A DNA stretch of 64,000 nt from Acidobacteriota bacterium (GTDB lineage Bacteria > Acidobacteriota > Thermoanaerobaculia > Gp7-AA8): the NCBI GenBank assembly GCA_021781455.1, contig JAJXWV010000047.1:124001-188000 (forward strand), written 5' to 3'. Positions 55,247 to 63,358 of the stretch are shown in pieces. Each line of letters starts with the position of its first letter. Positions within the stretch are counted from its first letter, which is position 1. The notes below the pieces were generated by a model. It made no database searches and had not been told where the DNA came from. It saw only the letters and a program-made list of their open reading frames with translations. The position numbers were made by a program, and so were the translations under genes.

Positions 55247-56257
55247 GTGGCCGCGCTGTCGTTCGCCTGCGAAGGACGGCGTGCGGCGCAGACCATCGTC
55301 GTCCGACCGCCGCAGGAAGAGGACTTCACCACGGGCGAGTCGCCCAGCCTGCAGTTTCTTCCGCGTCAGGAGGAAGCGCCGGGCTGGCGGCTCGAGTCCG
55401 ATCCGGTCGTCGTGCCCGGGAACAAGCTGGCCAGCTACCTCGACGGCGAGGCCTCGATCTTCATCAGCTACGGCGCCGTCGATCTCGCAGCCGGCAATTA
55501 CCTGACCACCGGCGGCAATGGATTCGCGACGGTGGAGATCTTCCGCTTCCCCGATTTCGTGAAGGCCTTCGGCGCGTACTCGGTCCACAAGAAAGGGCCG
55601 CGTCAGTTCATCAACATCGAGAACGAGGCCTTCGCCTCAAAGAACTCGATCCAGCTCTGGCGCGGGCCGTTCTACGTTCGCATCGTGGGCAGCGGCGGCA
55701 CCGAGGGTCCCGCCGCCATGCAACGGCTGCTCACCGCTGTCATCGCTCACATGCCTGCCGCGCCGGCCCGGCCCGCCGTGTTCAACTTCCTTCCCACGGC
55801 CGACCGTGTTCCCAACAGCGAGCGCTATTCGGTCGACTCCGGCTTCGGCCAGCCGTTCCTCGGCAACTCGTTCCAGGCCGATTTCACGACAGCGAACGGG
55901 CCGGTGACGGGCCTCGTCATTCCGGCAGCCGACAAGAACGCGGCCGCGGCCATGCTGGCCGCGTACCGCATGCTCTACGTCCGCAATGGCAAGCTCCTCG
56001 ACCCGATCCCGAACCTCGGTGAGGAAAACTTCAGCGCCGAGGACAAGTTCCTGGGGCGCGCGGTGGCGTTCCGGATCGATCGCTTTCTGATCGCCTTCAA
56101 CGGCTACACGGACCGCCAGACCATCGTGAATCTCGCCGACGCGACCGACCAGCGCATCCTCGGCACGATCCGTAAGCAGCTGGTCACCACCGACAACATC
56201 GACAACAGCGCCGCGGCGAGCGGCAATTTGCCCGGTTGGGCGCAGAGGAAGCCGTAG
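55247..56257 (+). CDS. DUF6599-like lipoprotein
   Basis: About 336 residues from the GTG at 55247. The protein has a lipoprotein-like LSFAC near its start, and the mature part (GWRLESDPVVVPGNKLASYLDGEASIFISYGAVDLAAGNYL) fits a family seen beside peptidases with no known function. The start is uncertain: GTG at 55247 or CTG at 55241 leave a very short signal, while ATG at 55121 would overlap pepA by 124 bp but gives a full hydrophobic segment (VPAVAVALIVAALSFAC). Confidence 0.7.
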   Translation: MAALSFACEGRRAAQTIVVRPPQEEDFTTGESPSLQFLPRQEEAPGWRLESDPVVVPGNKLASYLDGEASIFISYGAVDLAAGNYLTTGGNGFATVEIFRFPDFVKAFGAYSVHKKGPRQFINIENEAFASKNSIQLWRGPFYVRIVGSGGTEGPAAMQRLLTAVIAHMPAAPARPAVFNFLPTADRVPNSERYSVDSGFGQPFLGNSFQADFTTANGPVTGLVIPAADKNAAAAMLAAYRMLYVRNGKLLDPIPNLGEENFSAEDKFLGRAVAFRIDRFLIAFNGYTDRQTIVNLADATDQRILGTIRKQLVTTDNIDNSAAASGNLPGWAQRKP

Positions 56258-56296
56258 CGAAGAATCCGGCGTGCCGGCATCCTGCCGCCTCTCCCC

Positions 56297-56371
56297 GTGT
56301 AGGCCCCGTGTAGGACAGGCTTTCGAGCCTGTCCTCCTGAGGACGGGCTGGAAAGCCCGTCCCACACCAAG
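56297..56371. repeat. Family E-type palindrome (ACAGGCTTTCGAGCCTGTCC)
   Basis: Two adjacent hairpins have arms GGACAGGCT / AGCCTGTCC and GACGGGCTGG / GCCCGTCC, with outer GTGTAGG and CCCACACC. They lie just after the DUF6599-like stop. Confidence 0.75.
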
Positions 56372-56416
56372 CACCCCATCACGGAATCGCGAAGGCGACT
56401 TTCGCGAACCCCAGCG

Positions 56417-56450
56417 CTTGTCATTCCGAGCGTTAGCGAGGAATGACAAG
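56417..56450. repeat. Short palindrome related to the coding insert
   Basis: A 34-bp palindrome, CTTGTCATTCC / GGAATGACAAG around GAGCGTTAGCGA. It shares the CATTCCGAGCG.CGAGGAAT pattern with the element inside the glycosyltransferase at 51408. Confidence 0.8.
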
Positions 56451-56500
56451 ATCGCTCTTCGATTTTTGTCTCATTGGGGTTGAGGGAAATTTGTCTGCAG

Positions 56501-56553
56501 TCGCCCCCGGGCAGGATGCCCGGCGGCAGGCCGGCTGGAAGCCGGCACCCCTA
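56501..56553. repeat. Family E palindrome half, copy E3
   Basis: Hairpins CCCGGGCAGGATGCCCGG and GGCCGGCTGGAAGCCGGCACC lie up to the moaC stop. The left arm of the full element is missing. Confidence 0.65.
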
Positions 56554-57033
56554 GGCCCGCTCCCACAACCCGCTCTTCCCACCCGACTTCCGCACGAGCT
56601 GCAGGCCGTCGATGGTGATCCCCTTCTCGGCGCTCTTGCACATGTCGTAGATGGTCAGCGAGGCCACGGCGCAGGCGGTCATCGCTTCCATCTCCACGCC
56701 GGTCTTCCCTTCGCAGCGGACGATGGAGCGCACCTCGATCGTTCCCGCCTTCTGGTCGATGTCGAATGTGATGTCGATGGAGTCGACGGCGATGGGATGG
56801 GAGAGAGGAATCAGAAAGGGTGTCTGCTTGGCCGCGAGGACGCCGGCTACCTTCGCGGTCGTCAGGACGTCGCCTTTCGGTAACGCCTGAGCGACGAGCC
56901 TGGACAGCGTTTTCGGCGACATGCGCACGGTCGCGGCGGCGACGGCCTCGCGCACCGTGGGTCGTTTGGCTCCGACGTCGACCATGGAGATGCCGCCGGT
57001 CTCATCGAGGTGCGAGAAGTCCTTGCTGGTCAT
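56551..57033 (-). CDS. moaC: Cyclic pyranopterin monophosphate synthase MoaC
   Basis: A 160-residue enzyme of molybdenum cofactor synthesis. It starts FSHLDETGGISMVDV and has IPLSHPIAVDSIDI and the catalytic EGKTGVEMEAMTACAVASL. It converts the MoaA product to cPMP. Its start overlaps the 3' end of mobA by 32 bp, so the two form an operon. Confidence 0.96.
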   Translation of the reverse strand: MTSKDFSHLDETGGISMVDVGAKRPTVREAVAAATVRMSPKTLSRLVAQALPKGDVLTTAKVAGVLAAKQTPFLIPLSHPIAVDSIDITFDIDQKAGTIEVRSIVRCEGKTGVEMEAMTACAVASLTIYDMCKSAEKGITIDGLQLVRKSGGKSGLWERA

Positions 57034-57598
57034 AGAGCCGTCTTGCCTCCTCGAGCTCTTCCGGCGTGTTGACGTTCATCAGCGGCTCGCCCGGGAAGCG
57101 TGCCCGCAGCGTCTCTTCGGGAATCGATTCGGCGTCCACGAAGACGCCGTGCAGGTCGAAGCGCTTCGCGGCGAGCTGCTCGTCGATGCGGGCCAGCAGC
57201 TGCGGCGAGCAGCCGGAGCAGAGGATCTGCCGCCGCCCGTTCCACACCGGCACGAGGGCCGGCGCGCTCGTTTCTTCGAAGCGGCGGCGCAGGTCGCGAA
57301 GCAGCTCGGCAGTCATCAGCGGGTAATCGACGGCGATCACGAAGCATCGATCCTGCGCGTGCTGCAGTGCGCGCTGGACGCCGAAGAGCGGCGCCTCGAG
57401 CTCGTGCTGCATCTCCAGGATCGTCTCGATGCCGCGGAGCGGCGCGCCGTCCGACCTCTGCACTGCGATGACCCGCTCGAACGCCTGACGCGCCGTTGCC
57501 TCCATGCGCCCGAGGAAACTCGTTCCCGCGAACGGGAGGTCGACTTTCGAGGTTCCCATTCGACGCGACCGGCCGCCGGCGAGCACGTAACAGTTCAT
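57002..57598 (-). CDS. mobA: Molybdenum cofactor guanylyltransferase MobA-like
   Basis: A 198-residue nucleotidyltransferase. The GTP loop is LAGGRSRRMGTSKVDLPF at residues about 5-22, and Asp is in VIAVDYPLMTAELL. MobA adds GMP to molybdopterin to give MGD; CTP-using MocA relatives exist, but the LAGGRSRRMG.SK form is MobA-like. The start at 57598 is preferred; upstream frame is antisense to the GT2 gene. It overlaps moaC. Confidence 0.88.
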   Translation of the reverse strand: MNCYVLAGGRSRRMGTSKVDLPFAGTSFLGRMEATARQAFERVIAVQRSDGAPLRGIETILEMQHELEAPLFGVQRALQHAQDRCFVIAVDYPLMTAELLRDLRRRFEETSAPALVPVWNGRRQILCSGCSPQLLARIDEQLAAKRFDLHGVFVDAESIPEETLRARFPGEPLMNVNTPEELEEARRLYDQQGLLAPR

Positions 57599-57624
57599 GC
57601 GAAACGGTAGGTTACCATCGGGCG

Positions 57625-58302
57625 ATGGCCGGGACCGTGTCGGTCGTAATCCCCACTCTCGACGAGGAGGCACAGATCGCTGCGACCGTCGATTCGGCGT
57701 TCGCGGCGGGCGCGGCCGAGGTCTTCGTATGCGACGGCGGGAGCAGCGACCGGACCGTCGAGATCGCACGCGGGCACGGCGCAACCGTGATCACCGGCGA
57801 AACGATGCGGGCGCGGCAGGCGAACCGCGGAGCGGAAGCGGCGCGCAGCGAGGCGCTGATCTTCCTGCACGCCGACACCGAATTGCCGGCTGGGGCCGCT
57901 GCACTCGTCACCGGCGCGCTGGAGCGCTGGCACTTCGGCGGATTTCGGCTGGCATTCCGAGAACGTTCTGCGCGTCTTCGCGTCGCCGCGGCGATGATCA
58001 ATTTGCGCACGGCCATCACGCATTGTCCGTGGGGCGACCAGGCGCAGTTCGTCCGTCGCGACGAACTCCTCGCCGGCGGAGGATTTCGCGAGATCGCGAT
58101 CATGGAGGACTACGAGCTGGCGGTGCGGATGAAGGGCCGCGGCCCGACCGGCGTTCTTCCGCAGAAGGTCATCACCTCGGGACGCCGCTTCCTCGAGAGG
58201 GGTGTCCTGCGCACGGCCTTCACGAACTGGCGGATCGTGAGCGCGTGGCGGTTCGGCGCGGATCCGGAGTCGCTGGCGCGGATGTACCGGCGAGAGAGGT
58301 AA
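57625..58302 (+). CDS. GT2 family transferase (TIGR04283-type)
   Basis: A 225-residue GT-A enzyme. It starts VSVVIPTLDEEAQIAATV, with VFVCDGGSSDRTVEIA and FLHADTELP (DxD-like). It resembles the short rSAM/selenodomain-associated transferase 2 group (TIGR04283). It is divergent from mobA by 26 bp. Substrate is unknown; no selenodomain or arsenosugar genes are nearby. Confidence 0.82.
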   Translation: MAGTVSVVIPTLDEEAQIAATVDSAFAAGAAEVFVCDGGSSDRTVEIARGHGATVITGETMRARQANRGAEAARSEALIFLHADTELPAGAAALVTGALERWHFGGFRLAFRERSARLRVAAAMINLRTAITHCPWGDQAQFVRRDELLAGGGFREIAIMEDYELAVRMKGRGPTGVLPQKVITSGRRFLERGVLRTAFTNWRIVSAWRFGADPESLARMYRRER

Positions 58303-58397
58303 AGGCGCGGTGATTGCGGGGAATCCTTCGCCGTCCTTCGCCGCGCTCCAGCGGCTTCCAAGAAACTCCCAGCGTCATGCGGGCTTTGGCGTTCGTT

Positions 58398-58512
58398 ACC
58401 CTTCTCCCCGCCGCAGCGGGGAGAAGGTGCCGAAGGCGGATGAGGGGGGCTTCTTTTGAACGAGAAGGAGACCCCTCACCCCGGCCCTCTCCCCGCTGCG
58501 GCGGGGAGAGGG
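58398..58512. repeat. Family F palindrome, copy F2
   Basis: CTTCTCCCCGCCGCAGCGGGG and CTCTCCCCGCTGCGGCGGGG hairpins have outer GCGGATGAGGGG / CCCCTCACCCCGGC. It lies in the spacer 58303-58635. A short family C-like part (58315-58350, 58558-58590) and a P8 arm (58592-58631) fill the rest. Confidence 0.8.
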
Positions 58513-58591
58513 GGAACTCAAACGTTTCTTTCGTCCGGTGTCGCGCCTCCGCGATTCGAGTGCTCAGGATGACACGCGAGACTCTTCGCCG

Positions 58592-58631
58592 CGCGACCGC
58601 GGAACCGCGCAACCTCGTGACCCGGCAACCC
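58592..58631. repeat. P8 single arm
   Basis: Units GGAACCGC and GCAACC follow ACTCTTCGCCGCG. No mirrored arm is seen nearby. It ends at the stop of the TPR gene. Confidence 0.65.
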
Positions 58632-58635
58632 TCGA

Positions 58636-59145
58636 CTACCTCCGCTTCCTCGGCGCCGTCTTCTTCCGCTGCGGCGCCCCGACCTCGGAGCTCTTCCGGG
58701 CGTGGCGGGCATGGCCTAACGTGACGTTGATCGGGTTGGAGCGGTCGAGGAACGGCACCGCAGGGCGGGCGCGGACGCCCAGTTCCCGGCGGGCAGCCAG
58801 GAGTATTTCGCTCTCGGGGGCGACCTTCAGGCCGGCGTCAGCGACTTCCACGGCCTTCTTCCGGTTTCCTGCCGCTGCGTAGACGCGGGCCAGGTTCGCG
58901 TAGTGGTCGCCGTTATAGAACTCGAGATCGATGGCGCGCTTGCAGAGATCGATGGCCGACTTGTATTGCTTCTGCACGAGCGCCACGCACAGGCCGAAGT
59001 ACGACAGGCCGTTGGCCGCTTTCGGCGTATCGAGCGGCGGCCCGTCCTCGGTGCCGTAGAGCTCGATGAACATGTTGTAAGCACGCAGGAAGTCCTCCTC
59101 CTGCGCTGTCACGATGGCAACGTCGATATCCTTGAGTCGACCCAT
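58636..59145 (-). CDS. TPR-repeat protein
   Basis: A 169-residue protein with about three tetratricopeptide repeats (YFGLCVALVQKQYKSAIDLCKRAIDL, NLARVYAAAGNRKKAVEVADAGLK) followed by a basic disordered tail (PQRKKTAPRKRR). It directly abuts the receiver-PilZ gene (stop at 59146), so they are cotranscribed. It probably mediates protein contacts of that regulator. Confidence 0.82.
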   Translation of the reverse strand: MGRLKDIDVAIVTAQEEDFLRAYNMFIELYGTEDGPPLDTPKAANGLSYFGLCVALVQKQYKSAIDLCKRAIDLEFYNGDHYANLARVYAAAGNRKKAVEVADAGLKVAPESEILLAARRELGVRARPAVPFLDRSNPINVTLGHARHARKSSEVGAPQRKKTAPRKRR

Positions 59146-59856
59146 TCACAGGAGCTCGCGCGATCGGAGCCTCTCTACGTACTGCTCGATGCGCTGGCGC
59201 TCATCCTCCGTGGTGCTGACGAATTGCAGTCCATAGCGGGCCATCGTGCCGCTGAACTCGGCGCGAAGAACGTGGGCCTCGAGCTCCAGCGGCTTGGGAT
59301 CGCCGGGAAGGTAGAAATGAAGACGCACGTCGCTCTCGGCGGGCAAAACGCGATCCACCTCGAGGAGCATGCCGTTTGCGGAGATGTTCATGCTGCGGCC
59401 GAGGACGAAGCGGCCGTTCTTCTCCATGGAGACGTCGATCTTCGTGATCGTGCGCAGCTGGCGGCGCACCGGGATGGTGGTCAGCTTCTGCACCTTGAGA
59501 TCGAGCTCGCGGCGCTGGATGGGGCGGTAGATGACGTCGTTGCAGCCGGCAGCGATGCAGAGGTCGGCCTGTTCGGGGCTGATCTTGTCGGCGACCAGAA
59601 GCAGCGACGCCATCTTCGTCACGGGCTGGGAGCGGATCTCGCGGCAGAACTCAGGTCCGGCCATGTCGAAGAGGTCGTATCCGAAGACGATCAGGTGGGG
59701 CTTCTCCTCGCGGGCGCGCTCCAGTCCCTCACTGCCGCCGAGGGCAGTGATGATGACGCTCTCCCGCCGCCGCAGGATGGTCTCGTGGAAGAGCAGCGCT
59801 CCGCGGGAGCGGTCGACCAGGAGAATGCGTCCGGGCTCTCGTTTCCTGGAGGTCAT
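59146..59856 (-). CDS. Degenerate receiver domain fused to PilZ
   Basis: A 236-residue regulator. Residues about 10-120 have a CheY fold (ILLVDRSRG start), but the phosphoacceptor position is Gly59 (HLIVFGYD), the acidic pair has one Asp (D15), and the conserved Lys is Arg (DVIYRP). Phosphorylation is thus unlikely. Residues about 131-236 form a PilZ domain (RRQLR at 131-135; NISANG). It is coupled to the TPR gene and overlaps the cysteine desulfurase stop by 4 bp. Confidence 0.87.
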   Translation of the reverse strand: MTSRKREPGRILLVDRSRGALLFHETILRRRESVIITALGGSEGLERAREEKPHLIVFGYDLFDMAGPEFCREIRSQPVTKMASLLLVADKISPEQADLCIAAGCNDVIYRPIQRRELDLKVQKLTTIPVRRQLRTITKIDVSMEKNGRFVLGRSMNISANGMLLEVDRVLPAESDVRLHFYLPGDPKPLELEAHVLRAEFSGTMARYGLQFVSTTEDERQRIEQYVERLRSRELL

Positions 59857-60998
59857 GCCGCCGAAATCTCGCGCAACCGCGCCACCACCCGTTTCGCGTC
59901 ATCCACGAACATCGCCACTTCCTCCCCCCTGTTCGATTTGCCGAGCCCGATGCGGATCGACCCCATGGCCAGAGCTTCCGGAACCCCGATCGCCGTGAGC
60001 ACCGGGGACGGTCCGTGCTGACCCGAGCTGCAGGCCGACCCCGAGGACAGCGAAAAACGGCGCATGGCGACGATCAACGAGTCGGCTTCGACGCGTTCGA
60101 AACTGACGTTCAGGTTGCCAGGCAATCTTAAACCTCTGGGCCCATTGACGGAAACGCCTTCGATGCCGGAGACCAGCCGGTCCCGGAGCTCGTTCCGCAG
60201 CGCCGTCAGCCGTGGCGCCTCGTCGCCCATCTCCAGTGCCCGCAGCTGCAGCGCTGCCGCCATTCCCACGACGCCCGGCACGTTGACCGTCCCCGAGCGG
60301 ACGTTCTTCTCCTGTCCGCCGCCGACGATCACCGGGGGCACTTTGATTCCCCTCCGTACGAAAAGCCCTCCGATCCCCTTCGGCCCGTAGAACTTGTGGC
60401 CGGAGAACGAGGCCAGGTCGAGACTCGCGAAATCGAGCGGAACCTTCCCCGCCGCCTGCGTGATGTCGGAGTGAAAGAGGACTTTCCGCTCGCGGCAGAC
60501 GGCCGCAAGCTCCGGGAGCGGCTGGAGGGTTCCGATCTCGCCGTTTGCCGCTTCGATCGATACCAGCCGCGTGTTAGGGCGGAGAGCATCGCGCAGCCGG
60601 CCGGCGTCGATGAAGCCTTCGCTGTCGGGCCGGAGGACGGTCAGCTCGACGCCTTGCGATTCCAGACGCCAGGCTGGCGCGAGGATGGAGCGATGCTCGA
60701 CCGCCGTAGTGATCAGATGCTCGCCAGGCTGCACGAGGTTCAGGGCGATGTTGTTCGATTCCGTGGCACCCGCCGTGAAGTAGATCTCGTTCGGCTGCAC
60801 GGCGAAGAAGCGGGCCATGGCGATGCGGGCATCCTCGACCGCGTTGGCGGCCTTGCGGCCCTGCACATGCGTCAGCGAGGCGGCATTGCCGAAGTGCTCG
60901 GTGAAGTACGGGAGCATCTTCTCGACCACCCGCGGATCGCACGGCGTGGTGGCGTGATGGTCGAAATAGATCGGATCGGCCGGCACCGTGGAAATCAT
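59853..60998 (-). CDS. iscS: Cysteine desulfurase (NifS/IscS family)
   Basis: A 381-residue PLP enzyme that moves sulfur from cysteine for Fe-S cluster or thiolation work. It has YFDHHATTPCDPRV, TAGATESNNIAL, the PLP lysine in SFSGHKFYGPKG near residue 201, and the active Cys in SSGSACSSGQHG near 322. The start at 60998 (MISTVPADPI) is preferred to 61013. The gene overlaps the receiver-PilZ gene by 4 bp and has no isc partner nearby. The spacer upstream is family C copy C6. Confidence 0.93.
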   Translation of the reverse strand: MISTVPADPIYFDHHATTPCDPRVVEKMLPYFTEHFGNAASLTHVQGRKAANAVEDARIAMARFFAVQPNEIYFTAGATESNNIALNLVQPGEHLITTAVEHRSILAPAWRLESQGVELTVLRPDSEGFIDAGRLRDALRPNTRLVSIEAANGEIGTLQPLPELAAVCRERKVLFHSDITQAAGKVPLDFASLDLASFSGHKFYGPKGIGGLFVRRGIKVPPVIVGGGQEKNVRSGTVNVPGVVGMAAALQLRALEMGDEAPRLTALRNELRDRLVSGIEGVSVNGPRGLRLPGNLNVSFERVEADSLIVAMRRFSLSSGSACSSGQHGPSPVLTAIGVPEALAMGSIRIGLGKSNRGEEVAMFVDDAKRVVARLREISAA

Positions 60999-61006
60999 AC
61001 GCGACC

Positions 61007-61260
61007 CCGTCATCCTGAGCCGGCCGTGTGGGGCAGGCTTTCCAGCCTGCCCTCCTTGGCGGGCAGGCCCGACCCACACGAGTGGGTGGCCGGAGCGGTG
61101 GAGCGCGGCGAAGGATCTCTTACCGGGACGATTGCTGGTCCGAGCGGAATCGCGTGTAACAGCAGGCTCACCGCGATCGTGCAATCTGGAGACTCTTCGC
61201 CGCGCTTCGCCGCTCCACCCACCCAACCTTCCAGCGGCTCCGCCGGCTCAGAGTGACGGA
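61007..61260. repeat. Family C palindrome, copy C6, with nested family E hairpin
   Basis: The outer ends are CATCCTGAGCCGG and mirror TCCGCCGGCTCAGAGTGACG. Inside its left part a family E unit (GGGCAGGCTTTCCAGCCTGCCC, 61027-61048) is inserted. The centre matches C1 and C4 (CACCGCGATCGTGCAATCTGG). It lies between iscS and pcnB. Confidence 0.85.
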
Positions 61261-61265
61261 CAGGC

Positions 61266-62588
61266 CTAACTCTTCCGGCGCCGGCGCCTCTTCTTCGGTT
61301 CGGGCGCAGCCTCGTCGGCGCTGCGGTGGACGCGGTTGGCGAACGACTGCCACTGCCGGAACTGTTCGACGTAGCGGCCCGAGGAGAGGGCGTACAGCTC
61401 CAGCAGAGCCAGGGCGTCGTTGAACGGATCGCGGTAGATGAAGCGGAACATGGCGCGCTTCTCGGTGGGCGGCTCGAGCAGGCGCCACAGGGTCTCCACG
61501 GTCTGTTCGATCTGATGGCGCGTGCCTGCGGCGAGGGCCATGCGTGCGCAGAGCGGCTGGATCAGCTCGCGGATGAAGACGATCACCTCGCCGATGCGCA
61601 TGCGCCCTTCGCGGCGGTGCTCCTCGCGCTCGAGCTCGGCGACGATCCACGGCAGGAAGAGCACCGAGAGCAGCACGGCGTCGGAGATCTTTCGTCCTGC
61701 CTGCACGGTGCGGTCGAGGACGTCGAGCATCTTCCAGAAGTAAGGAGCGCGATCGTCGGAGATGGAGTGGTAGACCTCGGGCAGGAGCGGCTCGAGAAGG
61801 CCGGCGTCAACGGCCAGCTGGATCGCTCCGCGCGACCAGGCGCGCCGCAGCAGCTCCAGGATCTCCTCGGAGACCCTGGGGGGCGAGGCCTTCAGGATCT
61901 CGTTCCGATGCCGGACGATGCCCTCGTAGGTGGCCGGCTCGATCTCGAAGCCCAGGCGCGAGGCGAACTCGATGGCGCGCATCATGCGCACCGGGTCCTC
62001 GCGGAAGCGGACGTCGGGATCGCCGATGACGCGGATGCGTTTGGCGGCCATGTCCTCGAGTCCGCCGACGTAGTCGATCACCGAAAAATCAGCGATGTTG
62101 TAGAAGAGGGCGTTGATCGTGAAGTCGCGGCGCCGGGCGTCCTGCAGCGGCGAACCGAAGGTGTTGTCGTCGGTGATGAGTAGGTCCTCGGCGTCGTCGG
62201 CTCGTTCCGGCTCCCGGCGAAAGGTCGAGACCTCCACCACCTGGTCCTGAAAGATGACGTGCACGAGGCGGAAGCGGCGGCCGATGATGCGGCTGTTGCG
62301 GAACAGCCGTCGCACTTCCGCCGGATGGGCGTCGGTGGCGATGTCGAAATCCTTCGGCGTGCGGCCGGCGAGCAGGTCGCGGACGCTGCCGCCGCAGAGG
62401 TAGGCCCGATAACCGCTGCGGTGAAGGCGATACAGGACCTTCAGAACATTTTCGGGGATCTTGCGCCGCGAGATCGGGTGCGCGCTGCGGTCGATGATGA
62501 TGCCCTCGGCCGGCGCGGCGTCCGGGTCGTGGTCGTGCTGTGGTTCGCCGGCTGTGGGGTCGGCCTGAGGGTGTGGCTGATCGGTCAT
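61266..62588 (-). CDS. pcnB: Poly(A) polymerase / tRNA nucleotidyltransferase family (PcnB type)
   Basis: A 440-residue class II nucleotidyltransferase. The active site is CGGSVRDLLAGRTPKDFDIAT (G66G67, D80, D82) followed by RRDFTINALFYN. The C-terminal basic tail KKRRRRRKS and helical domains resemble PcnB, which adds poly(A) to RNA 3' ends; a CCA-adding role is possible, as the families are close. The start at 62588 overlaps lepB by 4 bp, so the genes are coupled. Confidence 0.88.
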   Translation of the reverse strand: MTDQPHPQADPTAGEPQHDHDPDAAPAEGIIIDRSAHPISRRKIPENVLKVLYRLHRSGYRAYLCGGSVRDLLAGRTPKDFDIATDAHPAEVRRLFRNSRIIGRRFRLVHVIFQDQVVEVSTFRREPERADDAEDLLITDDNTFGSPLQDARRRDFTINALFYNIADFSVIDYVGGLEDMAAKRIRVIGDPDVRFREDPVRMMRAIEFASRLGFEIEPATYEGIVRHRNEILKASPPRVSEEILELLRRAWSRGAIQLAVDAGLLEPLLPEVYHSISDDRAPYFWKMLDVLDRTVQAGRKISDAVLLSVLFLPWIVAELEREEHRREGRMRIGEVIVFIRELIQPLCARMALAAGTRHQIEQTVETLWRLLEPPTEKRAMFRFIYRDPFNDALALLELYALSSGRYVEQFRQWQSFANRVHRSADEAAPEPKKRRRRRKS

Positions 62589-63358
62589 GGACTGAAGGAT
62601 TCGGCTCCGGTGTCGGTGTCCGCGGGTTCCGCGTGGTAGTGGTACTTGCTGTCGACGATGAAGAACGTGCGGTCCCACCGAGTGCGTGTGAAAAAGTGAA
62701 TGAAGACGCTGGCCAGCTCCTTGACTCGGTCGGAGGCCGGCGCGTCGGGCGGGGGTGGCGTTCCCCGGAACGACCAGTAGACCATGAAGGCGCGGCCCTT
62801 GATCATCGACCGTGGCACGGTCCCCCAGTATCGCGAGTCGCTGGAGCGGTCGCGGTTGTCGCCCATGGCGAAGTATTGCCCCTCCGGCACCGTGTAGGGA
62901 CCGTACTGGTCGCGCGACCGATACGGCTCTGGAAGGGTGGGCTGAGGCGGGAAAATCGTCGGATCCTCGTGAATCACGTACGGCTCGGAGAGCGGCTTCC
63001 CGTCGATGAAGACCTTCTTGTACCGGATCTCGATGGTGTCGCCCGGCATGCCGATGACGCGCTTGACGAAGTCGGTATCCGGCTGGAGCGGGTAACGGAA
63101 AACGATGATGTCGCCGCGCCGGACAGGCCGCAGCGGCAGCAGCTTCGCCAGGAAGGCATTCGGCTCGGGGCCGTAAATGAATTTGTTGACGATGATGTGA
63201 TCGCCGACTTTGAGGTTGTCCTCCATCGATCCCGTCGGGATCTTGAAGGCCTGAAAGACGAAGATTCGGGCGAAATTGACGAAGATGACGGCGATCAGAA
63301 GCGCTTCGTAGTATTCGCGGATCGTCGACTTCTTCTGGGAATCATCGGTGGCTGCCAT
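62585..63358 (-). CDS. lepB: Signal peptidase I
   Basis: A 257-residue inner-membrane peptidase with one N-terminal helix (about 17-35). The catalytic Ser44 is in IPTGSMEDNL and the Lys99 in DFVKRVIGMPGD. Motif MGDNRDRSSDSRYWG is present. It removes signal peptides from exported proteins such as those annotated here. It overlaps the 3' end of the partial gene upstream by 17 bp and pcnB by 4 bp. Confidence 0.95.
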   Translation of the reverse strand: MAATDDSQKKSTIREYYEALLIAVIFVNFARIFVFQAFKIPTGSMEDNLKVGDHIIVNKFIYGPEPNAFLAKLLPLRPVRRGDIIVFRYPLQPDTDFVKRVIGMPGDTIEIRYKKVFIDGKPLSEPYVIHEDPTIFPPQPTLPEPYRSRDQYGPYTVPEGQYFAMGDNRDRSSDSRYWGTVPRSMIKGRAFMVYWSFRGTPPPPDAPASDRVKELASVFIHFFTRTRWDRTFFIVDSKYHYHAEPADTDTGAESFSP

